Assembly (NCBI GenBank): GCA_965116625.1
Contig: OZ220717.1
Location: 4,154,001-4,218,000 of the forward strand
Source: VXNE01 sp965116625
GTDB lineage: Bacteria > Pseudomonadota > Gammaproteobacteria > Pseudomonadales > Azotimanducaceae
DNA: 64,000 nucleotides
Direction: 5' to 3'
In this document: positions 49,121-56,832 of the stretch, in pieces
Layout: the number at the start of each line of letters is the position of its first letter
How positions within the stretch are numbered: position 1 is the first letter of the stretch
Translations under genes and position numbers: made by a program
Notes under the pieces: generated by a model
Databases searched by the model: none
Told to the model about the DNA's origin: nothing
What the model saw: the letters and a program-made list of their open reading frames with translations, nothing else

Positions 49121-49963
49121 ATGCAACACTGTCCTACACCGCCACAGGAAGTCGTCGAGGCGAACGTCCGCGCCGCGCTGGCCGAGGATGTGGGCGAGGG
49201 GGACGTCACGGCGGAACTCGTGGACCGCGGCACCTGCGCTCGCGCCGTGGTGGTGTCGCGTTCTTCGGGAGTGTTCTGCGGCGCGCCCTGGATCGTCGAG
49301 GCGTTCCGCCAGGTTGACCCGGGCGTCCGCGTCGACAGGATCGCCGAAGATGGGGCTCGCCTGTCGCCGGGTCAAACGGTGATGGAGTTCTCAGGCGCCG
49401 CGCGAAGCCTGTTGACGGCCGAGCGGACGATCCTCAATTTCGCGCAACTCCTGTCCGGAACGGCCACCCGCGCGAGCGCCTACGCACAAGCCGTCGCGGG
49501 AACGAAAGCCGAAGTCCTCGACACCCGCAAGACCATCCCAGGCCTGCGGGCCGCGCAGAAGTACGCGGCCGCCGTGGGAGGCGTGCGCAACCATCGCGCC
49601 GGTCTCTTCGACGCCTACCTGATCAAGGAAAACCACATCGCGGCCGCAGGCGGTATCGCCGTCGCCGTGCGACGGGCGCAAAGCGCCCGACCGGACCTGG
49701 TCGTGGAGGTGGAAGTAGAGGACCTGGACCAGCTCGACGAAGCCCTCGAGGCCGCTCCGGACATCGTGCTGCTCGACAACTTCTCCCACGCGCAGATCGC
49801 CGAAGCCGTGCGGCTGAGCGATGGCCGGGTCAAGTTCGAGGTGTCAGGCGGAATCCGCCTCGCGGATGTGGCCTCGATCGCGCGTCTCGGGGTCGACTAC
49901 ATTTCAGTCGGCGACATCACCAAGCACGTCGAACCGCTCGACCTCTCGATGCGTTTCGGGTGA
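49121..49963 (+). CDS. nadC: Nicotinate-nucleotide pyrophosphorylase (carboxylating)
   Basis: 280 residues. It converts quinolinate and PRPP to nicotinate mononucleotide in NAD synthesis. Conserved blocks: AEDVGEGDVTAEL, LNFAQLLSGTATRAS, VLDTRKTIPGLRAAQKYAAAVGG, NHRAGLFDAYLIKENH, and EVEVEDLDQLDEAL. The C-terminal GVDYISVGDITKHV closes the barrel. Starts 27 bases from ampD's divergent start. Confidence 0.95.
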   Translation: MQHCPTPPQEVVEANVRAALAEDVGEGDVTAELVDRGTCARAVVVSRSSGVFCGAPWIVEAFRQVDPGVRVDRIAEDGARLSPGQTVMEFSGAARSLLTAERTILNFAQLLSGTATRASAYAQAVAGTKAEVLDTRKTIPGLRAAQKYAAAVGGVRNHRAGLFDAYLIKENHIAAAGGIAVAVRRAQSARPDLVVEVEVEDLDQLDEALEAAPDIVLLDNFSHAQIAEAVRLSDGRVKFEVSGGIRLADVASIARLGVDYISVGDITKHVEPLDLSMRFG

Positions 49964-49965
49964 CC

Positions 49966-50041
49966 TGGTGCCGGGACGGAGACTCGAACTCCGGACTCCC
50001 GCATTACGAATGCGGTGCTCTACCAGCTGAGCTATCCCGGC
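49966..50041 (-). tRNA. tRNA-Thr (anticodon CGT)
   Basis: Acceptor GCCGGGA/TCCCGGC, D arm GCTC/GAGC, anticodon stem CCGCA/TGCGG with loop TTCGTAA (CGT, reads ACG), T arm CGGAG-TTCGAGT-CTCCG, encoded CCA. Starts 2 bases after the nadC stop on the opposite strand. In Pseudomonas a tRNA-Thr sits at the same nadC/pilin junction. Confidence 0.95.
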
Positions 50042-50095
50042 ACGCGTCCGGCCTGGTCGCCGGAGCCATGCCAAGGATACCGGAAACCGGCAGGA

Positions 50096-50416
50096 CTACG
50101 CGGTCATCGGCGAGGGGTCGCCGAGGCGCCCGCGCATTTCGCCGCGAAACTCCGACAGTTCCCGGGCCAGATTGTGGTGATCTCTCGCCAGGCTGTCGAT
50201 CTTGTCTTCAACCCTGTCGAATCTATGGTCGATGGCCTCGAACCGCTGGTCGATGACCTCGAAGCGCCGATCGATGGCCTCGAAGCGCTGATCGACAGCT
50301 TCGAACCGGCGGTTGATCCCCTCGAATTGCCTGCTGAACATGCGCCACATCAGCGCCATGAACGCGATGTTGACGCCGAGGAACGACAGGCCGAGCGAAA
50401 TGACCGACCCTTCCAT
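50096..50416 (-). CDS. Small membrane-anchored coiled-coil protein
   Basis: 106 residues from ATG 50416 (GGAG 7 bases upstream). One N-terminal membrane helix (SLGLSFLGVNIAFMALMW), then five near-perfect seven-residue repeats of the type RFEAIDQ/RFEAVDQ, then DRVEDKIDSLARDHHNLARELSEF. The heptads predict a parallel coiled coil facing the cytoplasm or periplasm. At DNA level these are 21-base tandem repeats. Function unknown. Confidence 0.75.
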   Translation of the reverse strand: MEGSVISLGLSFLGVNIAFMALMWRMFSRQFEGINRRFEAVDQRFEAIDRRFEVIDQRFEAIDHRFDRVEDKIDSLARDHHNLARELSEFRGEMRGRLGDPSPMTA

Positions 50417-50517
50417 CACCGCGCTCCATCTCGCCGGCGGACGAAGGCTCTCTGGTCATTGGCCGTCATGGAAGTCACTGTACCGATGGACCTTTTGCAC
50501 TGCAATGCGAAGCGCAC

Positions 50518-50931
50518 TCAGCAGGGCGTCCTGGCCGGCATGACCCGGCAGACGCTCCGGCCATCGGTATCGGTGGCCGTGACGCGATAGCTCGAAGGCG
50601 TGGCTTCGTCGACGACATAGACGACACGCGTATCCGACCGCGGGCGCCAACCCGTGGCATCGGTCAGGGACGTTACTCCCGACCCGGCGTCGTAGGTTCC
50701 TTCCACGTACGAACCGGTGCGCAGCATGACGTCCTCCTGAAAGACCTCCATCGTTGCGATGTCGTTGACAAGTGCGCCTGTCGCCGCGGATTCGACGTAG
50801 CCCCTGTAGAGCGGCAGGGCCATGGCGGCAACGATCCCGAGAATGGCGACGGCGACCATCAGTTCCAGCAGGCTCATGCCCGCATATGCGCCCGTGTCCG
50901 ACCCTTCCCGCCGGTCGCTCGATGCGTCCAT
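50518..50931 (-). CDS. Type IV prepilin-like protein (minor or major pilin)
   Basis: 137 residues. Prepilin signal: cleavage after the Gly in GAYAG, then MSLLELMVAVAILGIVAAMALPLY with Glu5 of the mature protein. The 18-residue leader is long. A C-terminal pair of Cys (SVCRVMPARTPC) could form the pilin D-loop disulphide. TGATG overlap with the preceding pilin gene. Likely assembled by the adjacent PilB/PilC machinery after processing by PilD. Confidence 0.85.
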   Translation of the reverse strand: MDASSDRREGSDTGAYAGMSLLELMVAVAILGIVAAMALPLYRGYVESAATGALVNDIATMEVFQEDVMLRTGSYVEGTYDAGSGVTSLTDATGWRPRSDTRVVYVVDEATPSSYRVTATDTDGRSVCRVMPARTPC

Positions 50932-51398
50932 CAGAGCTCCGACCAGCGCACCGTTCGCTGAGCCGCCGCCGGAAAGTCACCGTATGCCGGGCGGGTGAGA
51001 ATCACCGCGTAGTCGCCCTTCGCGATCTCGCCCGCCTCGGCAACGCCCACCTGCCCCAGGGTCTCGTCGCCGGCCAGCCCGGCAATATAGGGAGGACCGC
51101 CGCCAGGCGCGGTGCCTCCTCCGCTCCCGGACAGCTGGGAGACCCAGTACGCGTCAGACAGCAGGCCGTCCTGCTCGGCGGGCGTGCGAATACTCATCGC
51201 AAGCTCCGAACGGATCTTGCGCAACTCCGTCTCGACAAACCGCGCGCCTTCCTCGTAGTGGGTGTTCAGCTTGGCCATGTTGGCGCTCAGCACGTAGTTC
51301 TGATAGAGCGGCAAGGCTATGGCGGCGAGGATGCCGGCGATGGCCACGACGATCATCAACTCGATCAGGCTGAGTCCGCCTGGTGGCCGGGATTTCAT
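50931..51398 (-). CDS. Type IV prepilin
   Basis: 155 residues from ATG 51398 (GGGGGA SD), giving a compact leader MKSRPPGG before the mature LSLIELMIVVAIAGILAAIALPLYQNYV, with Glu5 in place. The globular part carries a Gly-rich loop (SGSGGGTAPGGGP). ATG 51470 is in frame but gives an oversized leader. It lacks the C-terminal Cys pair of its neighbour, so the two are not simple duplicates. Located where pilA lies in related genomes. Confidence 0.87.
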   Translation of the reverse strand: MKSRPPGGLSLIELMIVVAIAGILAAIALPLYQNYVLSANMAKLNTHYEEGARFVETELRKIRSELAMSIRTPAEQDGLLSDAYWVSQLSGSGGGTAPGGGPPYIAGLAGDETLGQVGVAEAGEIAKGDYAVILTRPAYGDFPAAAQRTVRWSEL

Positions 51399-51689
51399 CC
51401 GGCATTCCCCCCTCTGGCAGGTGCGTAGTTCCATTTCGTTCATTGTGCGAGCGCCTTGATTCACAGCCATGCCGATATGCTAAACCCGCGCACCGGCGGG
51501 TAAAGCGGGCCATTGCCACCGCGTGAGGTAGGAAATCGTCCCTGCCTGACTGCGGCAATGACGGTAGTCAGCCAGGAATTCGCGCATGGCAATCGTCCGG
51601 GATGTCGCACGCGAATCACCGCAATCGTCCTGCGGACGGGACAGGCTGCCCGTGCCTACACTGGAAGGCGAAGTGTCCGGCTCCACACC

Positions 51690-53414
51690 ATGGCAACCAC
51701 GCACCCTCCGCTGACGGGATTGGCCCAGCGCCTGGTCGACGACGGCGTCCTGCCTCCGCGCACGGCGCGTGAAGCGCTTGACGCGGCGCGTCGAAACGCC
51801 GAGCCGCTGTTAAGGCACCTGCTGCGCCACGGCCTGGCCGAACCCGACGCGATCGCGATGTGCGCCAGCCGGGAGTTCGGTGTGCCCGCCATAGACATGG
51901 AGGCCATCGACCCCGATGCGCTGGCCCGGGATATCGATGAAGGGCTCATACAGCACCACAACGCCCTGCCGCTGGTCCGGCGCGGCAACACCCTGCACGT
52001 CGCCATTGCGGACCCCGCCGATGTTCGCGCACTCGACGCGATCAGGTTCGCCACCGGCATCGATGTCGAGCCCGTGGCCGCGGCGGCGGACAAGCTGCGC
52101 GACGCCATCGAACGGTACCTGTCACGCGAACCGGCGATCCCGTTCTCACTCGACGACGCGGCTGAGAATCTCACGGACGAGTTCTCCCTGGAGGCGATCG
52201 AGACGGACCCGCCCGTGGATGAAGCGGAGCAGGTTGACGATACGCCCATCGTTCGGTTCGTGAACCGAACGCTGACGGACGCCATCCGGACCGGCGCTTC
52301 CGACATCCACTTCGAACCCTACGCGTCCCGCTACCGGGTGCGATTCCGAACCGACGGCATCCTGCGCGAGGTGTCCGCCCCTCCGCCCAACCTCGCCAGT
52401 CGGCTCGCCGCGCGCCTCAAGGTCATGGCGGCGCTCGACATTTCCGAGCGCCGGGTCCCCCAGGATGGCCGGATCAAGATGACGCTGTCCGAGACGCACT
52501 CCATAGACCTGCGCATGAACACCCTGCCGACGCTGTTCGGCGAGAAGATCGTGCTCAGGATTCTCGACCAGTCGAGTGCGCGGATGGGCATCGAAGCGCT
52601 CGGTTTCGAACCCGAGCAGGAACGGCGCTATCGCAGCGCGCTGGCGAGGCCCCAGGGCATGATCCTGGTCACCGGACCTACCGGCAGCGGCAAGACAGTG
52701 ACGCTCTACGCCGGCCTGAACCTCCTCAACGACCCGACACGCAACATCGCAACGGCGGAGGATCCGGTGGAAATGCACATCGACGGGATCAACCAGGTCC
52801 ACGTGAACGCCAGGGTCGGCCTCGATTTCGCGACCGCGCTGCGGTCGTTCCTGCGCCAGGACCCCGATGTGGTCATGATCGGAGAGATCCGCGACCTCGA
52901 GACCGCCGAAATGGCGGTCAAGGCCGCCCAGACCGGCCACCTTGTCCTGTCCACCCTGCACACGAACTCCGCGGCCCAGACCTTGACCCGCATGCGAAAC
53001 ATGGGCGTGGCGGCATTCAACCTGGCGACGTCGGTAAGCCTCGTCATCGCCCAGCGTCTCGCCAGGCTGTTGTGCCCGGAGTGCAAGCGGCCGATCGATG
53101 TCCCGGCCGGAATACTGCTGCGGGAAGGCTTCGACCAGGCAGACGTGGATGGCGGATTCGACGTGTTCGAGGCGAACCCGGAAGGGTGCGGCAAGTGCCG
53201 GAACGGCTACCGGGGCCGCGCGGGTGTCTACGAAGTCGTGGAAATGACACCGGAGATGTCGCGCATCGCACTTGAGGCAGGAGACATAGCAGAGCAGGCG
53301 CGGCTGCATGGATTCGACGATCTGAGGGCCGCCGGTTTGAAAAAGGTAGTGCGCGGTGCGACGTCGCTCGCCGAGATCAACCGCATCACGCTCGACCGGC
53401 AGCAACCGTCCTGA
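51690..53414 (+). CDS. pilB: Type IV pilus assembly ATPase
   Basis: 574 residues. The extension motor. N-terminal MshEN-like domain (VPAIDMEAIDPDALARDID). Then ASDIHFEPYASRYRVRFRTDG, Walker A GPTGSGKTVTLY near 330, the Asp box RNIATAEDPVEM, Walker B LRQDPDVVMIGEIRDLET, and the His box HLVLSTLHTNSA. The zinc tetracysteine is CPECK ... GCGKC. Diverges from the two pilin genes across 290 bases (51399-51689) that hold no gene and presumably both promoters. Confidence 0.95.
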   Translation: MATTHPPLTGLAQRLVDDGVLPPRTAREALDAARRNAEPLLRHLLRHGLAEPDAIAMCASREFGVPAIDMEAIDPDALARDIDEGLIQHHNALPLVRRGNTLHVAIADPADVRALDAIRFATGIDVEPVAAAADKLRDAIERYLSREPAIPFSLDDAAENLTDEFSLEAIETDPPVDEAEQVDDTPIVRFVNRTLTDAIRTGASDIHFEPYASRYRVRFRTDGILREVSAPPPNLASRLAARLKVMAALDISERRVPQDGRIKMTLSETHSIDLRMNTLPTLFGEKIVLRILDQSSARMGIEALGFEPEQERRYRSALARPQGMILVTGPTGSGKTVTLYAGLNLLNDPTRNIATAEDPVEMHIDGINQVHVNARVGLDFATALRSFLRQDPDVVMIGEIRDLETAEMAVKAAQTGHLVLSTLHTNSAAQTLTRMRNMGVAAFNLATSVSLVIAQRLARLLCPECKRPIDVPAGILLREGFDQADVDGGFDVFEANPEGCGKCRNGYRGRAGVYEVVEMTPEMSRIALEAGDIAEQARLHGFDDLRAAGLKKVVRGATSLAEINRITLDRQQPS

Positions 53415-54538
53415 ATCGCGCCGCGCGCCGGCGCCAGGGAATCCGGCCCGCGCGCTCCCGGCGCAGGCGGGAATCCTCCGCACGCCTGCTGCGCGGACGT
53501 CTCCAGACCTCCGATATCGCGTTTTTCACGCGGCAACTCGCGACGATGCTTCGCTCCGGGGTCGCGCTGGTGCAGGCATTCGACATCGTGGCCGCCGGCG
53601 CCGAGAAGCCGTCCATGGCGAACCTGGTGAGGGACATCCGCAACGCCGTGTCGTCAGGCGAATCCTTCGCGACGGCGCTGCGCAGGCATCCCGCCCAGTT
53701 CGACAGCCTGTACTGCAACCTCGTGGATGCGGGCGAACGCGCAGGCGCCACGGAGGCGATGCTCGACCGGATCGCCACGCACAGGGAGAAAACCGAGGGC
53801 CTGAAGTCGAAGGTCCGCAAGGCAATGGTCTATCCGATCGCCGTGATATGCGTTGCCCTGGCGGTATCCGGTATCCTGCTGGTCAAGGTGGTGCCTCAAT
53901 TCGAACAGATTTTCGCGGGATTCGGCGCCGAGTTGCCGGCCGCGACGCGCTTCGTCATCGCGGTTTCCGAGTTCGCGCAGGCGTGGTGGCTGCCGGTCCT
54001 GGCTGCCGCCGCCGCGCTCCTCGCCGGAACTCTCGCCGCGCGCCGTTCCCGCCCCGCCACGGAGGCGATGGACCGTATCGCCCTGCATCTGCCCATCATC
54101 GGCGGAATCGCCCGGAAGTCTGCCGTCGCCCGTTGCGCGCGCACCATGGCGACCACCATTTCCGCCGGCGTTCCGCTGATCGAAGCGTTGAACTCGGTAG
54201 CGGCGTCGGCGGGCAATTCCGTGTTCGCGCGGGAGATGCGCCGAGTTCGAGACGAGGTTTCAGGCGGGCGTCAAATCAGCGCCGCCATGCGCAACGGCGG
54301 GGTCTTTCCCGTCATCGTCGTGCAGATGATCGCCGTCGGCGAGGAATCCGGCACCCTGGACGACATGCTCGACCGATCCGCGGCCCACTACGAAGATCAG
54401 GTCGACAACGCGGTCGAGGGCCTCACCTCCCTGCTTGAACCCATGATCATGTCCGTGCTGGGGGTGCTGATCGGAGGACTGGTCATCGCCATGTACCTGC
54501 CGATTTTCCAGCTCGGCGCGGTCGCCGGGGGAATCTGA
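53411..54538 (+). CDS. pilC: Type IV pilus inner-membrane platform protein, shortened N-terminus
   Basis: At least 330 residues (from ATG 53546) and probably about 375. The conserved PilC start of the first GspF domain, SDIAFFTRQLATML, lies upstream of 53546 in the same frame. No ATG, GTG or TTG precedes it, so a CTG (53411, overlapping the pilB stop) or another rare start is inferred. Two GspF domains with KAMVYPIAVICVALAVSGILLVKVVPQFEQIF and TISAGVPLIEALNSVAASAGNSVF, three membrane helices. The 50-60 residue N-terminal arm of typical PilC is missing. Confidence 0.85.
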   Translation: MNRAARRRQGIRPARSRRRRESSARLLRGRLQTSDIAFFTRQLATMLRSGVALVQAFDIVAAGAEKPSMANLVRDIRNAVSSGESFATALRRHPAQFDSLYCNLVDAGERAGATEAMLDRIATHREKTEGLKSKVRKAMVYPIAVICVALAVSGILLVKVVPQFEQIFAGFGAELPAATRFVIAVSEFAQAWWLPVLAAAAALLAGTLAARRSRPATEAMDRIALHLPIIGGIARKSAVARCARTMATTISAGVPLIEALNSVAASAGNSVFAREMRRVRDEVSGGRQISAAMRNGGVFPVIVVQMIAVGEESGTLDDMLDRSAAHYEDQVDNAVEGLTSLLEPMIMSVLGVLIGGLVIAMYLPIFQLGAVAGGI

Positions 54539-55380
54539 TGCTCCTGGATCATGGCTGGGCGATTGCGATCCTGCTGGCCGCCGTACTTCTCTCGATCGGG
54601 AGCTTCCTCAACGTCCTCATCCATCGACTGCCGATCATGCTCGAACGGGATTGGCGAAGGCATGCCCGCGAACTGCTTGAGATGCCCCCCGAGTCTTCCT
54701 CCGGCGACGGGAGATTCAACCTGGCAGTGCCGGGTTCACAGTGCCCGCAATGCGACCACCCCATCGCGTTGCGGCACAACATCCCGGTCCTGAGCTGGCT
54801 GATCCTGCGCGGGCGATGTCCCCATTGCAGCTCGAGGATCGCGGTGCGCTACCCCCTGGTAGAGGCGGGTACGGCACTGTGCGGCCTGTTCGTCGTGCAT
54901 GCTTTCGGTTACGACTGGCTCACGGCGGCTTTCATCTTCTACACATCGTGCCTGATCGCGCTCGCCTTCATAGACATGCAGACGAAACTCCTTCCCGACG
55001 AGATCACGATTCCGCTGCTCTGGTGCGGGGTGCTGACCGCGCTTGCCGCGGGCCATGTCTCGCTGGCGGATTCCATAGCGGGCGCCGCCGTCGGCTACCT
55101 GGCGCTCTGGATCGTCTACTGGGGGTTCAAGTTGATTACAGGCCGGGAGGGGATGGGCCACGGCGACTTCAAGTTGCTGGCGGCGCTTGGCGCCTGGCTC
55201 GGTTGGCAGGCGCTTCCGTCCGTGGTTCTCATGGCTTCCCTGGCTGGCCTGGTCTACGCCGGAGTCGCAATCCTCGCCCGCTCCATGCGTCGCGACCAAC
55301 CGATTCCGTTCGGACCGTTCCTCGCCCTCGCGGGTTGGGTTACGCTAATGTTCCACGAACACCTGATCGCGATCTCCTGA
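54538..55380 (+). CDS. pilD: Prepilin peptidase / N-methyltransferase
   Basis: 280 residues, TGATG overlap with pilC. Cuts prepilin leaders and methylates the new N-terminus. The cytoplasmic zinc tetracysteine CPQC...CPHC is present. The catalytic Asp pair is in FIDMQTKLLPDEIT and GMGHGDFKLLAALGAWLG. Eight hydrophobic segments. In most gammaproteobacteria coaE follows; here it does not. Confidence 0.94.
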   Translation: MLLDHGWAIAILLAAVLLSIGSFLNVLIHRLPIMLERDWRRHARELLEMPPESSSGDGRFNLAVPGSQCPQCDHPIALRHNIPVLSWLILRGRCPHCSSRIAVRYPLVEAGTALCGLFVVHAFGYDWLTAAFIFYTSCLIALAFIDMQTKLLPDEITIPLLWCGVLTALAAGHVSLADSIAGAAVGYLALWIVYWGFKLITGREGMGHGDFKLLAALGAWLGWQALPSVVLMASLAGLVYAGVAILARSMRRDQPIPFGPFLALAGWVTLMFHEHLIAIS

Positions 55381-55432
55381 GCGCGCCCGTACACGGCCCT
55401 CGCAGGCCCGTCTCTCGCGCAGCCCCAATACC

Positions 55433-55630
55433 ATGTCCGACCCGGTCCGAATCCTCCCCTGCCCCACGTGCCGCAAACCCGTCAAGTGGTCGCCCGCGAA
55501 CAGGTACCGCCCGTTCTGCTCCGAGCGGTGCCGGCTGATCGACTTCGGCGGATGGGCCGACGAGCGCTACCGGATCGAGGGCGACGCCACGTTCGATGAC
55601 GTGCCGTCGGACGAGATCGACGGCGAATGA
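55433..55630 (+). CDS. yacG: DNA gyrase inhibitor YacG, zinc-binding
   Basis: 65 residues. Zinc knuckle CPTCRKPVKW ... RPFCSERCRLIDFGGWADERYRI is diagnostic of YacG, which binds GyrB. 52 bases downstream of pilD on the same strand, matching the usual order with coaE missing. Its stop is 3 bases from the convergent argJ stop. Confidence 0.92.
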   Translation: MSDPVRILPCPTCRKPVKWSPANRYRPFCSERCRLIDFGGWADERYRIEGDATFDDVPSDEIDGE

Positions 55631-55633
55631 AAA

Positions 55634-56830
55634 TCAGGTCCTGTACTCGGCGTTGATCCTGACGTACTCATAGGACAGGTCGGAGGTCCACACGGTCTCC
55701 GCGCATTTGCCGCGGCCGAGGTCGATCCTGACCGTGAACTCGTCGCGCGCCATGACGCTCGCACCCTGCTCTTCGGTATAGGACGCCGCCACCAGGCCGC
55801 CTTCGGCCACACAGACATCGTCGAGGTGGAGTGAGACGCCCGACGGGTCGAGGTCCTCGACGCCCGCGCGGCCGATGGCCATGCAGAATCGGCCCCAGTT
55901 GGGATCGCCGGCGAAAAGCGCGGTCTTGACCAGCGGCGAGTGCGCGACCGTGTAGGCGACCCGCAGGCACTCTTCGGGAGAGGCCCCGCCCCCGACGGTC
56001 ACGGTCACGAACTTCGTGGCGCCTTCGCCGTCGCGCACCGTGCGTTCCGCGAGGTCGACAACCAGCGGCGTGAACGCCGCGAGCAGCGCGTCGTAGTGCT
56101 CGTCACCCACGCTCGACCGGCCGGTCGCCACGACGACGAAGGAATCGTTGGTCGATGTGTCGCCGTCGATGGTCAACCGGTTGAAGCTCCGATCGCCCAG
56201 GTCGCGGGCCAGCGCCTGGACCGCATCCGCCGAGAGCGATGCGTCCGTGCCAAGGAAAGCCAGGAGCGTCGCCATGTCCGGCCGGATCATGCCCGATCCC
56301 TTGACGATCCCCGTGGCGGTAACGTGGGAGCCGCCGATCTCAAAACGGCCCGACACACCCTTGGGTTGGGTATCGGTTGTCATGATGGCCCGCGCGGCCG
56401 GGAGCCAGGCGTCTTCGGAAAGCGCGCCTGCCGCCTGCCCGATTCCCTCTGCCAACCTGTCCATCGGCAGGAACTCACCGATCACGCCGGTGGAGAAAGG
56501 CAATACCTCGTTCGCGTCGCATCCCAGGACCTCGGCCGCGAGGGCGCAGCTCGAACGCGCGTCCGCCAATCCGCGTTCCCCGGTAGCGGCATTCGCGTTG
56601 CCGCTGTTGACCACGAAACCCCGGGCGGCGCCGAGTCGCTCGGCCGCCAGGGTGACCGGCGCCGCGCGAAAGCTGTTGCGGGTGAATATTCCGCCAACGG
56701 TTGCGCCCTCCCCGAAAGCAAACAGGGCCAGGTCGTCACGCTCCCGGTACTTGATGCCCGCCGCCGCGGTTCCTATACGGATTCCGGGGACCGCCCTGAG
56801 TTCGCCCGCGGGCGGCAGATTGACTGCCAC
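55634..56830 (-). CDS. argJ: Bifunctional glutamate N-acetyltransferase / amino-acid acetyltransferase
   Basis: 398 residues from GTG 56830 (AGGG 8 bases upstream). It recycles the acetyl group between ornithine and glutamate in arginine synthesis. The self-cleavage site is GSGMIRPDMATLLAF (nucleophile Thr after Ala), giving alpha and beta chains. STNDSF, GDPNWGRF and the terminal YEYVRINAEYRT are family blocks. It starts 2 bases after the secA stop on the same strand, hence secA-argJ. Confidence 0.95.
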   Translation of the reverse strand: MAVNLPPAGELRAVPGIRIGTAAAGIKYRERDDLALFAFGEGATVGGIFTRNSFRAAPVTLAAERLGAARGFVVNSGNANAATGERGLADARSSCALAAEVLGCDANEVLPFSTGVIGEFLPMDRLAEGIGQAAGALSEDAWLPAARAIMTTDTQPKGVSGRFEIGGSHVTATGIVKGSGMIRPDMATLLAFLGTDASLSADAVQALARDLGDRSFNRLTIDGDTSTNDSFVVVATGRSSVGDEHYDALLAAFTPLVVDLAERTVRDGEGATKFVTVTVGGGASPEECLRVAYTVAHSPLVKTALFAGDPNWGRFCMAIGRAGVEDLDPSGVSLHLDDVCVAEGGLVAASYTEEQGASVMARDEFTVRIDLGRGKCAETVWTSDLSYEYVRINAEYRT

Positions 56831-56832
56831 GA

